A DNA stretch of 64,000 nt from Acanthochlamys bracteata (taxonomy: Eukaryota > Streptophyta > Magnoliopsida > Pandanales > Velloziaceae), in NCBI GenBank assembly GCA_019914995.1, contig CM034135.1, positions 5,768,501-5,832,500 on the forward strand, written 5' to 3'. A model generated the notes under the pieces. That model ran no database searches. It worked only from the letters and a program-made list of their open reading frames with translations, and was not told where the DNA came from. The translations under genes were made by a program, and so were the position numbers. Below are positions 1-11,778 of the stretch, piece after piece. The first letter of the stretch is position 1, and the number at the start of each line of letters is the position of its first letter.

Positions 1-1180
1 TGTTAGCCTAGTGTGTGGTCTAAGTAGGTTATTCATGTAAATTTGAGATAGTCCTTCTCGGTTCAATGCAATCACTTTCATATATGGCATAAACTAACAA
101 GAATGTCTAGACTCACTAACATGGTTGAACCACTAGAAGCTATTCCAATTGTAAAAATTCGTTTGCTTTCTAGATCCCTGTGGCTGAACCGCAGATAGTT
201 TCTCGCGCAATCTATATATATGCATGAAGGATTAGCTACATACTAGTCTTCTTAAACCATGCTGTATCCTACTAGTGAGGTTGATGACATGAATTCCATT
301 GTAAATAATTCACAAAGATCTAACTATGTTCCCACCTAATACCTACTTGAGTCCAGCTATATGGAAGAATCCATGGTCGGAATTAATGGATTAGCTATAT
401 ATCAACCCAATAATTGAAAGCAATTGCAAAACATGAAATTAGTGTCTAATTAAATGGATTTATCATGGAGATGATTTGCATAAGAAGGAGAGTTCAGAAT
501 TGTGTTCTCAGTGTTTCAGGAGTTTGATCCTTGTTCAGTAAATCCGAAGATAGAGAAGGTCAGTTGAGCACTCCGGCAGCTGTTCGGGGGTCAGTTTTGG
601 GATTTGCCTGATTGACCCCAATTAATAGAAATTCATGAAGAAGATTGATATTCGTACGTACAATTTACCGCCTCTTCAACTAACTTTACAAAATGGAAGG
701 AGGAAGACAAAATATGTCTACTACCAACCGCATAGTCAATTGCCATAAAGTCGGCCGGTTGGTTTGCCCAAGGAAATTGGAAAATCTTCCTTCTTGATCT
801 TATAAAGAAAAGATCCTTAGCTGCGGACTTTTGTGTGTATTCTACTTCGCCTCTTTGCTCAAGAATTTTTCTTTTTTCTCTAAACAATTGTCTGGCTTGC
901 TAAAGTCACCAGACGTCTAAACTATATATGTGCTTTGTTGATTTGTTACTGAATTTTCATTTTTTTTAAAAAGAAAAACAGTTACCAAAGCATAACATGG
1001 CTAGAATAATATATGATTCTTCCAATGATTAGGGACTCACTGTTCAACTGAAATTTGCACTGCCAGAACAACATTCAAGATTTTTATTGCCACTGCATAT
1101 TTCCTTAGAATTTCTCTCAGTCTCATCCTGATCTCAAATTGGAAGTAGATTTCATGCTAAATAGAAACTTGTCCTTACAG
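1..1180. other. No gene recognised; probably intron or upstream part of the cupin gene
   Basis: No convincing exon was found on either strand. The cupin exon that begins at 1181 has a splice acceptor directly before it, so this stretch should be intron sequence of that gene, with its first exon(s) either left of the window or unrecognised here. An open frame on the minus strand (633-887) has no recognisable motif and I treat it as chance. Confidence 0.5.
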
Positions 1181-1622
1181 GAGGAGCACAATCATGTTTA
1201 TCAGTGCATGTGGGTGAAATCCAACCTGGTGGTCTAAGAGGCAATCATAGACATCATTTGTGTAATGAGACTTTTGTTATATGGGGTGCTGATACAAAGT
1301 TCAGGGTATGTTTCATATGTACATTTGTTGAGTGGAAGACTTGCATTCTGCATATCCATATACCGTTTTTCTTCTTTACTTGTACTGATCTTCTGCATTA
1401 CCGGTGTCTATTCTACAGTTGGAAAATGCTCATATGGTTAAGGGGTACGCCGAAGTCATAATAGGTGCTGATGAGGTTGCGATTGTTGCTAGCCCAAGTG
1501 GAACTGCACATGCTGTGATCAATGTAGATAATTCGAAGCCCACATTTTTTGTAGGCTGTCAGGACAATTTGGTCGAGTATAACAGCTCAAGTACAGACTT
1601 CAAAGTATGGAACGATATTTGA
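1181..1622 (+). CDS. RmlC-like cupin protein, last two exons (5' part missing)
   Basis: Two exons are visible, 1181-1305 and 1419-1622. Acceptors are ...TTACAG and ...TCTACAG, the donor is GTATGT, and the stop TGA is at 1620-1622. The first exon carries the cupin metal-site pattern G-x5-H-x-H-x3-E-x6-G (GGLRGNHRHH...NETFVIWG). The second carries the second cupin motif as SPSGTAHAVIN. The product ends in SSTDFKVWNDI, an ending I recall from an uncharacterised family of plant RmlC-like cupins. A single-domain beta-barrel cupin, possibly metal-binding, is the expected fold. Its substrate is unknown in the family. The N-terminal exon, which often holds a signal peptide in this family, is not seen, so the gene is partial in the window. 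The fold is a secure call and the function is not. Confidence 0.85.
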
Positions 1623-2719
1623 GATTGAAAGAGATATGTCTCCTTAACAACTAAAGATATATTGTCGCTAGCTTTTCTTAGCAACTTGGAAGAGGGAAAG
1701 ATGACTGGGTACCTCATTTGGATAAACTGGGCGAAGTCTTGCATTCCCAGTGATCAAATGAGAGGATCATTTTTCACCTTGTGAAGCATACCGAGCATGA
1801 TAAAAGTTTTACTTGGGAATGTAAACAGGGTTCTTCACAAGGACGAGTTGGGGTAACTTGCTTTGGTTATTTTTGCAAGCAATAGGTTAACTTACATTGT
1901 ACAGTTTCAGTGGGAACTTCAACTTCTTCCTTCGTTATTGTTTCTGCATTTTAGATGAAGAGATAGACTAATGTGTTTAGAAATTATGTGCATATTTGAC
2001 AGAGCTATTGAAATCATACTCTAGCTTGTTTCGAGAGCTAAGAATCGACTACTACCGAAGGGAAGTTGTGGGACAGGAAAAGAGTTTTGCCCCTAATTTA
2101 AAGTAGAAGTTAATATTAGTTGGTATAAGGAGTGCATAGTTTCCCAAAATCTGGGAAGAAAGCAACAATCATTTCCTGCTCTGCTGTTTACCGCTTACGG
2201 TAGCTTCAAACTATACGCGTCCATTGCCAACTTGATCAATTTATTCCCGACTTAAAAGCATGGTTAACTTAAAAGTAGTTCATCAAGAAATCCAAACATA
2301 GTAACACGCCTCTTATTAATATTATGTTCTTTCATTTTCAACTGAATCTTTACGGACTCTTGTCACGTAGCCGTGAAAGCAAAGATGTGCGCGAGGCCTT
2401 GAGCCAGTTGCCTAACACAAGCTACGAAAAATGTCCTACAGCTAGTAAAATACCCTCACTTTTCTATCATTACTACTTCCCTACCAATGGTATTTTTTGT
2501 AAATTCATTGACGTTCATGCCTAAGTCAAATTTTGAAGCAGCTTAAACTTCATTCCCTCCAAGCTTCTCCCAAGTTGGCTTAAACTACTTCAACTTTCCA
2601 TTCGTCTTTATGTATCCCGTCAAGACCATCTATAGACTTCCATTACCAAAGTTGCCATATAATTTGTTTTTAATAAGAATCTCGACTCTGAGTCTCCGAC
2701 CAGAAGAGGAAATTTAATT
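1623..2719. other. Intergenic: cupin 3' UTR and metacaspase promoter/5' UTR
   Basis: No coding signal was found. The first few hundred bases presumably hold the cupin 3' UTR, and the last few hundred hold the metacaspase promoter and leader. I could not place a TATA box or transcription start with confidence. A 66-codon open frame at 2324-2524 shows no family resemblance. Confidence 0.5.
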
Positions 2720-3859
2720 ATGGCTGAGGAGAAGAAAAGGCTAGCCGTATTGGTAGGATGCAACTATCCTAACAGCAAGTACGAACTACATGGTTGCATC
2801 AACGACGTGCTTGCAATGCATGATGTGTTGGTCTCACAGCTAGGGTTCTGTGAAGAAAACATCCAGCTCCTGATTGATGATGAAGGATCGAAAGCAATGC
2901 CTACTGGTTCAAATATCCGGCGAGTTTTGATGGAGATGATCGTCAAGGCTCAGGAAGGAGATGTTTTGTTTTTCCACTACAGCGGACACGGGACGTTGAT
3001 TCCAGGAACAGCCAAATCTCACGGTCACCATGGTCGGACTAGGCGTGATGAAGCTATCGTTCCTTGTGATTTCAATCTCATCACTGGTATGGTTGAAACA
3101 TATACACAAACTCACTTAATACGGGATTGGATTTCAAACATGTGGCACAACCGTGTCATATACCTCATCACTGAAAATTCTATACTGGATGCAGATGTGG
3201 ACTTCCGGCAGTTGGTAGACCGCTTGCCAATCGGAGCAAGCTTGACAATCATCTCCGACTCGTGTCACAGCGGCGGTCTCATTGACAAAGAAAAGGAACA
3301 GATCGGCCCGTCCGTCTTTAGCACCGTGAAACCCGACGCAGTGCCCTTTCACCGCATCAGATTCATCCCCTTCGAATCCGTCCTAGACCACCTCGCTTCG
3401 ATCTCAGGCATCGATTCCGTTGATGTTTCTGATCATCTTGTCAATCTCTTCGGTTCCGAAGCCAGCGACAAGTTCACATCACCAGTGCAAACTTTAACGA
3501 AGAACTTCGACAATAAGGAATCTTCTTCAGATGATGGAATATTGCTCAGTGGATGTCAGACAGATGAGACATCAGCCGACATGAGCCCCGAAGACGGTGT
3601 TGCGGCAAAGGCGTACGGTGCGTTTAGCAATGCAGTGCAGATGGTGCTGAAGGAACACGGCGGTGTTATTACCAACAGACAGCTGGTTATGAAAGCGCGA
3701 GCATTGCTGGTTGAGCAAGGGTTCACACAGCACCCTTGCCTCTATTGCAGTGATGAGAACGCAGATGCGCTGTTCCTGTGGCAGAAGGAAACTGATTCCG
3801 GCAATAGGGGGGACGATGACGACGACGATGATGATGATAATTATGATGGTGACGCTTAG
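2720..3859 (+). CDS. MC9-like: Type II metacaspase, MC9-like
   Basis: A cysteine protease of the C14 clan that cuts after Arg or Lys. The expected reading is two exons, 2720-3086 and 3195-3859, giving 343 residues; Arabidopsis MC9 is about 325. The catalytic His lies in FFHYSGHGT (His90) and the catalytic Cys in SDSCHSGG (Cys146 after splicing). The family block DEAIVPCDFNLIT is present, as are DKEKEQIGPS after the Cys and SGCQ.DETSAD plus HPCLYCSD in the C-terminal half. The short p20-p10 linker is the mark of MC9 rather than MC4-8. There is no N-terminal prodomain, as usual for type II. The 108-nt intron (GTATGG...GCAG) has a length divisible by three and no stop, so the unspliced frame also reads through. 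The C-terminus carries an unusual run of about nine Asp. Family-level confidence is high. The start codon is the first Met ahead of the conserved LAVLVGCNYP strand. Confidence 0.95.
   Translation: MAEEKKRLAVLVGCNYPNSKYELHGCINDVLAMHDVLVSQLGFCEENIQLLIDDEGSKAMPTGSNIRRVLMEMIVKAQEGDVLFFHYSGHGTLIPGTAKSHGHHGRTRRDEAIVPCDFNLITGMVETYTQTHLIRDWISNMWHNRVIYLITENSILDADVDFRQLVDRLPIGASLTIISDSCHSGGLIDKEKEQIGPSVFSTVKPDAVPFHRIRFIPFESVLDHLASISGIDSVDVSDHLVNLFGSEASDKFTSPVQTLTKNFDNKESSSDDGILLSGCQTDETSADMSPEDGVAAKAYGAFSNAVQMVLKEHGGVITNRQLVMKARALLVEQGFTQHPCLYCSDENADALFLWQKETDSGNRGDDDDDDDDDNYDGDA
3087..3194 (+). other. 108-nt in-frame intron of the metacaspase gene
   Basis: The intron begins GTATGG and ends GATGCAG. 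Removing it joins ...FNLIT to DVDFRQLV, the uninterrupted sequence known from MC9-type proteins. If kept, it adds 36 residues (starting GMVETYTQTH) between the catalytic His and Cys without breaking the frame. Calling it an intron rests on family alignment from memory and on good splice sites. Confidence 0.85.
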
Positions 3860-4883
3860 TCAAGCTTAATGTGTTCACTTGTTGAATTGTATTTGTACCT
3901 TATGTGAATAATATGGCGTCAACATTGAAATGTAATCATTAATCAATTAGTCCAAATCAATGTTTCCAAATTAATAGTTCTATCTAGTTTGATATGCAAT
4001 TCTCTATCTTGCACTTAACATTCGCGTCTGTTTCCCACTTTTACCAACAAACTATAATATACTTCAAACATAACAAATTACAACTGTAATACAATTGTAT
4101 ACATTAGTGCTAAGCAGAGTGGGAAGTGAAACTTTATTACGTATCTGAAATTACAAAGTTGAGGGCATAGAAGCATCATAATCAACAACACACTTTATTA
4201 CTTAACAGTTAAGATATTGAATAACAAAATTATTATGAATTCTTAAACTCTAGTATATCAAATTTATATTTTAAATTTAGGAATTTATTTGTTACAATTG
4301 CATCTTCAAAACTTTTGCTTTCCAATTAAGTCAAACAATCTTAAAATCTCAATTCTGCCGAAACAAGATTAGGGTTGAGTTAAAATCAGCCCTTCTCGAC
4401 AAACTCGTTTTGCTGCTGTATTTACAATTTACTTTCAAGGTATGAACACCATTTGCCGGAACTTGATCCTTGATTATGTCCTGTATGTTTAGAAGTAACT
4501 TACCATACGCGTAAACTACTATGACGCAGCTGAATTTTTTATGGTAAATTGAATGAAATGAAAGATCTTAGCAGAGATTGCATTAGGTGAACAACTTTCC
4601 TCACCCAAGACCTTCTCATGTTCGATTCATCAAGTCGCAAATTTCTCCTTACATGCAATCAAGCGACAAGAGGGTATTCTTCAACAACTTTTACTCCGCG
4701 GGTTTAAATAGTCACTTATCTGAACTCATTCGCCTACGGAATAACAACAAAAATGTGTAAGGTGCTCGAGTAATCTTTTTATAAAGAATCCAAGCTACTG
4801 GCATTACAAAAATTTGGCAGCATTGCTTGCTATACTAAAGAATTTGCAAAGTCGTGAAGTCTACAAATGATTTTTATTCAACA
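3860..4883. other. Intergenic: metacaspase 3' end, possible minus-strand exon remnants
   Basis: An AATAAT at about 3907 could serve as the metacaspase poly(A) signal. On the minus strand two short exon-like pieces follow each other: 4504-4529 (between a ...TTCAG acceptor and a GTAAGT donor) and 4422-4480 (after ...ATACAG, ending in TAA at 4422). They join in phase to a short C-terminus-like peptide containing GKWCSYLESKL. I do not recognise it. See the related exon-like pieces at 6140-6780. Confidence 0.25.
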
Positions 4884-6003
4884 TGTTGGAATCCGAAAGT
4901 TGATTTTGATGATAACAATAATTAAAATAACTTTTGATTTAGGATGAGCTAAGCAGTTAAGATCAAGTTGTTGGAGTCCATATCAAATAAAAAAAAGAAA
5001 TCAGTAAGAGCAAGTGGGCAGCGAATAGGCGGTAGTTTGAATTTCCTCAAATAGTGTATTTAATATTGATGCAAAAATTTGCACTAGACTAGCTAAATAA
5101 AATCATAGACCAATTGAAAAACTACTGGACATTTCAATAACAGCCTTAAGGGAACGGGAAGACTAAAAGGGAAAGATGGTATAGGGATTTGCTGTTGACT
5201 AAGAGACTCCAACGAGAACATTTGCAACAGGAAGAGAAGCTCAGTTCTGTAAGCAGAGATGGTATAAGAAGAAGAAGAAGTGTAGAATAGAAGAATAAGG
5301 AAAAACACTGAGAAATTCAAAGAGGAACGACAAGCATTACATGGCAAAATCCTTCAAACAGAGACATTTCTATTGCTGTTGATCAACTTTCTAAGCACAC
5401 CTTCTGGCAGCTTTTTTATCATCTCAAGTTGCTGACTTTAAATTTAATTTTGATTTGAAATTGATCCTATGCCTAACCAGTGTTATTTAAGTTTCTATAA
5501 ATCGGAGGCTAAGTGCTCCCCGTGTTATCTAAGTTTCTGTAAATCGAAGGCTAAGTGCTCCCCGTGTTATTTAAGTTTCTGTAAATTGGAGGCTAAGTGC
5601 TTGGAGCACTTGTGGGAGAGGCTCGGTAGGAGCATGTTAAGTGTTCAATGATTTTGTAACAAGGCTAGTTGTTTAGCCAGGGAAACGTGTGTGTCAAGTA
5701 GGCTGTGAAGGATTATATGGTGTAAGAAAATTCTTAAAAGTAGGTGTGCTTCGTGAATTACTTTGCTATTGGTAAGTGTAACTTGTTAAAAATTTAGTGC
5801 AGCTTCAGTTCATATGATAGAATATCCGTGGATATGATAAGAGGTTTACCGAACCACGTAAATCTCCTGAGTAGCTTTGATCTATTGTTTAATTTTCCTA
5901 CTATAAAAACTGTTGCGCTAATATCTCTCTTCAGGAACTTCAGTAAATAAAAAATTTAAGAATGTCAACTCAGTTCACCTTTTTTTTCTTGAGTTGATTT
6001 TGC
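4884..6003 (+). mobile_element. Probable solo LTR of a SIRE-type Ty1/copia element
   Basis: The left end TGTTGGAATCCGAAAG followed by TTGATTTTGATGATAACAA resembles the start of SIRE/Maximus-type copia LTRs. The right part has the matching late-LTR features: a CCGAACCACGTAAATCTC stretch near 5850, then CTCAGTTCACC, T-rich DNA and CTTGAGTTG near the end. No coding region adjoins either side, so it reads as a solo LTR of about 1.1 kb. I found no clear target duplication, and the right edge is approximate (5975-6010). Confidence 0.5.
5480..5602 (+). repeat. Three tandem copies of a 42-bp unit
   Basis: Copies start at 5480, 5522 and 5564, each beginning GTGTTAT(T/C)TAAGTTTCT and ending near GCTAAGTGCT. 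The first two are almost identical. The period is a multiple of three, so an open frame through it reads as 14-residue repeats, but I see no sign that it is translated. It lies inside the probable SIRE-type LTR and is likely an LTR-internal minisatellite. Confidence 0.85.
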
Positions 6004-6790
6004 AAGTTTTAGTAACACACCCAAATTGTAAATTGGGATATCAGAAAGGCCAAAACTTCTCTAAAGCTACAATGGCTATAAAGGAATTGACTTTGAGGTG
6101 TCAAGATGGTTCAAACGACATGATCCAAGGAGGAAGTCTAGGAGTTCCTGCATTGTATTTCCCTCCAGATTAACAAAGACAACTCAGTTTTGCCATATCT
6201 GAAAACCTCAAATGCAAGTGAAACTGTAAGATCCATGTCCTCATGACAGCAAATAATTGAAAGAGCTTTGAATAAAAGTTTCAATAACATGCTCAATGTA
6301 AAGGTCGAATAGTAGTGCAAATTACCTGTATCATGAAATGCCATTTCTACATCTAAGTTATTCTAGTAACCAAGAACAATTTTTAGAATAACTAAGTAGA
6401 GACCAGGATGTATTAACAGAAAACCTCATACCAAAGTAACAAGACTATGACATAAAGTTTGTAGGTCAACTATACAAGAAGATGTAGACCTATGACATGA
6501 TTCTACATAGGGAAAAGGGTTCCATGAAATGCTGCTACGAGAAAGAGTTCCAAATTCCAATGGTGATGGTGTGTCATTTACTATGCCAGAATATAGAGCT
6601 AAGGAATTTTCTGATGAACCTCTATTCAATTACAAAGATTAATCCTATTACCTCTTGTAATTCCTTTCCTAAATTTCCAATTCTTGACCTATCAAACATG
6701 CTCTGCTTCATTCCAAGATCCTTGCAGTTACTCAAACATGATAAACAGGAAAAGCACAGAGGATATACAAGGTAATATCCTCTGACCAGC
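6004..6790 (-). pseudogene. Unassigned exon-like segments on the minus strand
   Basis: Three stretches look exon-like. About 6648-6730 ends ELQEG/GTAATAGG and contains KQSMFDRSRIGNLGKE. About 6427-6614 follows a ...GAATAG acceptor, ends before a GTATGAG donor and contains LYSGIVNDTPSPLEFGTLS. About 6140-6322 follows ...GATACAG, contains LLKLLFKALSIICCHEDMD and ends in a stop. I do not recognise the protein, and the phases do not all fit. Upstream exons cannot follow, because the next DNA to the right is retroelement. A host gene relic, or chance open frames, are both possible. Confidence 0.25.
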
Positions 6791-7117
6791 TGATATGCTA
6801 TAGCATAATTGGACCTAAATACCTCACCGCCCACGAACCAGGTGTCTGCATGCCAACGACTAGCTTCCACTCCTTTTTACCAACCACCGACATAGATGCA
6901 TGTAGTTACTCCAAATATTTTTAGCAACTTATGTCTAACTACCTTGCTGTCTGCTAGGCGCTTAGTGCCTACTATAAAAGACTTAGAATTATGTAGGAGA
7001 AGGAGAAGAAGATGAATATTAATTAATTGATTTTCTTAGATTAACTTATTTTGTTTTTTTTGTTTTGTACTTGCATTGTTTCAATTTTAGGGTGTTGTTC
7101 TTCGACGAAGCATATCA
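6791..7117 (+). repeat. 5' LTR of the Reina-like element
   Basis: 327 bp, TG...CA termini, with a TATAAAAG box at 6973-6980. It pairs with 11779-12105. Confidence 0.93.
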
Positions 7118-10100
7118 TCAGGTATCATGAGCGGCGATCTAGGGACCAGCGCGTCTCCAGCAATGCCAAATTTGCCCCACACACCACCCTCCCCATCTGA
7201 AGAATTTCTACAGCCTCTAGAGTCTCCCTTTCTCCAACCTCCAAATTCTTCCTCCCGTTCGTGAGGTAGGCTGGCAAGAACATATCAACTGGTTGGCAGC
7301 ACACTTTACTTCTACTTTGGCACGTATATCCGCAGATCAAGTTGAAACACAACACTTGATGAATGAATTAGCAAACTCTATACGGGATCCTGCATCTCCG
7401 ACGGCGATTCAGTTCTCATCCCCTACGCCAACAATGCCACAAGTAATTTCCTCTACCTTACTAACCCACACCCTTCCCTCTACTTCATTTCTGACCGTTC
7501 CCACCACCTTCACACCACCGGTGACTTCTTTTCATAACACTACCCACGTACCCCACCACATCCACATTCTTACCTTTCACCATCACATCCACTCCCAATC
7601 TCCATTTCCTACGTATACAGGGCATTGTCAAACCTATCAACAACATAACACTGCTTTTCCGCGTGATAGACACAAGTTTTCTTCGTTTGATGGTATCGGC
7701 CCGCAAGAATGGTTGTACTCGGCAGAAAAATATTTTCGATATTTTCCCATATCACTGTCTGATCGAGTACCTATTGCTGCTATATATTTCAACGGCGAAA
7801 CAAATCGTTGGTACCAAAATTTAAAAAGAGAGAAGCCGCGGCAATCTTGGGAGGAATTGGCAGACGCCATCTTATACCGTTTTGGCCCAACAGCTTTTGG
7901 TAATCCTTCTTTTGCATTGCAACAGCTATCCCAAACTGGTTCAGTTGCTGATTACCAGAAGGAATTCCAAGACCTGTCACCCGACTTCCTTACGCAACAG
8001 AGCAAGACCTGGTTGGGAAATTTTGAGGTGGATTAAATCAAAAGATAGCACTTAAAGTTATATGTCGACAACCTCTAGATTTGCAGTAAGCATATATGCT
8101 TGCTAAACTCTATAAACAAAAACAAACATTAGATTCTACTGCTACACAACAGGGCGATTATCGCACTTTCATTCAAGTACCTCTAGTTCTGTTACCTCAA
8201 CAAGCTCTACTGTCATGCAAGGTAGCACTTCACCTACCCCACAAGCAACTTCGATAGTCTCTCAGGTTGGCCGGCCAAGACCTACTAGGTTAACGCCATC
8301 AGAAATCAATCGTCGACGTGCCTTGGGTTTATGTCTTTATTGCAATTACAAGTACGCTCGTAACCATCGCTGTGCTGCTAGATTATATGCACTAGCTGGA
8401 TTTGAAAACGATAATTTTGATGAAGACACCCCACTTGATGAGTCTACTGAAGATGCAACTCTTTCTTTAAGTGCTATCATGGGCTAGTAGGACCTTAGGC
8501 ATCTGTGTTGTCGGACGCATCAAGTAGCACAATGTTTTCATTTTTATCGATTCTAAAAGCACTCACAATTTTATCACTGAGCGCTTAGCCAAACACCTAC
8601 ACTTGTGCTCAGCAACAATGAAACCTCTTAAGGTTGAGCTAGCATATGGCAAGCCTCAATCTATCGAGGCTATTTAACGACGTGTTCCAATAACGGAGCA
8701 AGGCGCAACTTTATTAGTGGATGCATACCCTTTTCCTCTTGGGAGTATGGATATCGTCTAGGAATCTAATGGTTGGAGAGTTTGGGCGACGTTACCTGCA
8801 ACTAGAAACGCTCTGATATGAAATTTTCGTTGCACGGTCAGGAACTTGTGCTTCAAGGGATTGGAGAAGCAGGAGTCTCACGTTGCACAGCATATCTGAC
8901 ATTAGTACACCATGTTCCATCCGTATTATTGTAGCTCCCGATTCTATCCATTACACTGAACCCATTCCAGAGGACATCAAGAACTCCTTGCTCAGCACTC
9001 GTCTATATTCAGCTTCTTATTGGTCTTCCTCTGGTCCGCTCTACCCATCATCACATTCCCCTGCTTCCAAGTTCTACCCCAGCGAATATTAGACCATACA
9101 GGTATGCTCACATTCAGAAGGCAAAATTCGAACGCACGGTGCGGGAAATGTTGGACCAAGGCATTATCCGACCAAGTTATTCAACCTTCTCCTCTCCTGT
9201 TCTATTGGTAAAAAAGAAAGACGGCTCGTGGCGCTTTTGTGTTGATTACCGGACCTTAAATGTCATCACTATTAAAGACAAATATCCTATCCTGGTGATC
9301 GATGAACTCCTCGACGAGTTGCATGGATCACTATATTTCTCTGGATCTTAAGTCCAGCTATCACCATATCAGAGTAAAGGAGTACGATGCACATACGACG
9401 GTATTTAGAACTCATGATGGCCACTACAAGCTCCTTGTGATGCCTTTTGGTCTCACAAATGCGCCGGCTATATTCCAGTCCATTATGAATGACATTTTTC
9501 GTCCATATCTGCGCAAATTCGTCTTAGTTTTATTCGACGATATTCTGGTTCACAGTTCTTCTTGATAGGAACACCTTCAACACTTGGAATCAATTATCTT
9601 CATCCTGGACAAAGAGCATCTATATGTCAACCTCTCTAAGTGCCTTCTAGGACGTACAAGTGTAGAATATTTGAGACATATCGTCTCTGTAGATGGTGTT
9701 GCAGCAGATCCAACCAAAGTGCAAGCCATGACAGATTGGCCACTGTCTTGCTCTCTGACTGCACTGTAGGGTTTCTGGGTTTAACTGGTTACTATCGTCG
9801 TTTCGTAAAGGACTACGGTAACATCGCAGCCCCTCTGACGGCTCTCATAAAGAAAAACTCCTTTCAGTGGTCACCAACTACAGATATTGCATTTTAGAAA
9901 CTGAAGTCTGCCATAACATCCACACATGTTTTAGCTGCACCTGATTTTTCTCAAATATTCACCGTGGAACCAAACGCATCAAGCATAGGCATTGGCGCAA
10001 TACTCTCACAACAAGGACGACCCATTGTTCTTTTCAGCCAAGCACTAACTGGTAAGATATTAGCAAAATCTACCTACGAAAAAGAACTAATGACATTACT

Positions 10101-11778
10101 CTTGGCAATTCAACGTTAGAGGCCATGTTTGTTCGGCAGGCGATTCATTATTAAGACTGACCACATCAGCCTTAAGTACCTTCTCGAGCAGCGTTTATCC
10201 ACGTCAGAGCAGCACAAATGGTTAGTTAAGTTATTGGGTTATGATTATACTATTGAATACAGAGCAGGAAAAGATAACACCGTCATCGATGCCTTATCAC
10301 GCTGCTCTCCATTCACTCTGATGGTCATTTCTACTGTTCATTCTACATTTTGGGGTAACTTGCAAACAGCCTTGCAGAAAGGTCCAATTGCTGCTCCCCT
10401 ATTACAACAGGCACGCACAAATAATGACCACACTCTCACACTGAGTAATGGCTTCCTCCTTCATAACAAGAGCATTTGGGTACCTAACCATGCTGCTTTA
10501 CATCAAAAGCTACTTTTTTATGCCCATAACTCGGTTATCGACGGACATGGTGGTCAATTTTGTACTTACAAGCGTTTATCCCACACCTTCTATTGGCCCA
10601 ACATGAGCAGAGATGTTCAACGTCATATTCCTGCTTGTGACACTTGCATGTGTGCGAAGTCAAAGTCTACTTCACCTACTGGGCTTCTATAATCGTTACA
10701 TATTCCACCGCTTATTTGGATAGATCTATCTATGGACTTCATCGATGGCCTACCCTTATCTGATGGGAAAAACGTCATCATGGTTGTGTTTGATCGTCTT
10801 TCGAAATTTGCCCGCTCTATTCCTCTGCGCATCCATATACTGTCCATTCAGTTGCTAATGTATTTGCTAAGGAAATTCTGAAACTGCATGGCAAGCCAGC
10901 CACTATAGTAAGTGATTGTGACCCTATTTTCTTAGTAAATTCTGAAAGGAATTACACAAATTACAGAGCACGCGTTACATATGAACACCGCCTACCATCC
11001 CCAAACGGATGGCCAAACGGAGGTAGTCAATCGAAAGCTTGAAGCTTATTTAATGTGCTTTGCGGGGGAACATCCACGCCATTGGATGCGTTGGTTGCAT
11101 TGGGCAGAATACTAGCACTCATTCTGGTACACATGCCACCCCTTTTGAAGTTGTCTACGGAAGGCCTCCTCCTCCGCTAGTGTCCTTTACTGCAGGGCCT
11201 AACATATCCGATACCGTAGGCCAACAACTCAAGGAACGTGATTCCATTCTTCGTGATTTAAAATTTCACCTCCATAAGGCTCAAAATAGAATGAAGCAAA
11301 TTGCGGATCGTCATCGACGTGACAAACACTTCGAACCAGGTGATCATATCTATTTTAAACTCCAACCATATCGTCAGGCATCTATTTCAAACCGTCGTCA
11401 TCATAAACTCCGCCACCTGTTTGTTATATGTGGCTATTTCTCATTTTGGAACGCATTGGACCAGTGGCATATAAACTTGATCTTCCTCCAAACTCTCGCG
11501 TTCATCTAGTATTTTCTATTTCTCAGCTTAAGGACGAATATTATGCCCCACCTGTTTGTTACTGTGAGCTTCCTTCGTTACAAAATGACAGCTATGTACA
11601 CCTCCATCCACGCTCAATATTGAATCGTCGGACTATATCTCATAGCGACACTTCACACCAAGAAGTTTTAGTGGCTTGGGAGGGCATTGCTCGACTCTGA
11701 CGCCACCTAGGAAGACTCATTTGCTGTTCGATGTCACTTCAACCATGAGGACAAGGTTTTGCTTCAAGGGGGAGGGAA

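Noticed and set aside
633-887. 84-codon minus-strand frame left of the cupin exons
   Set aside because: No family resemblance; could not be fitted as a cupin first exon, which would be on the plus strand.
5469-5651. Short protein with 14-residue repeats
   Set aside because: The frame is explained by the 42-bp tandem repeat inside an LTR-like region; no leader or homologous protein known to me.
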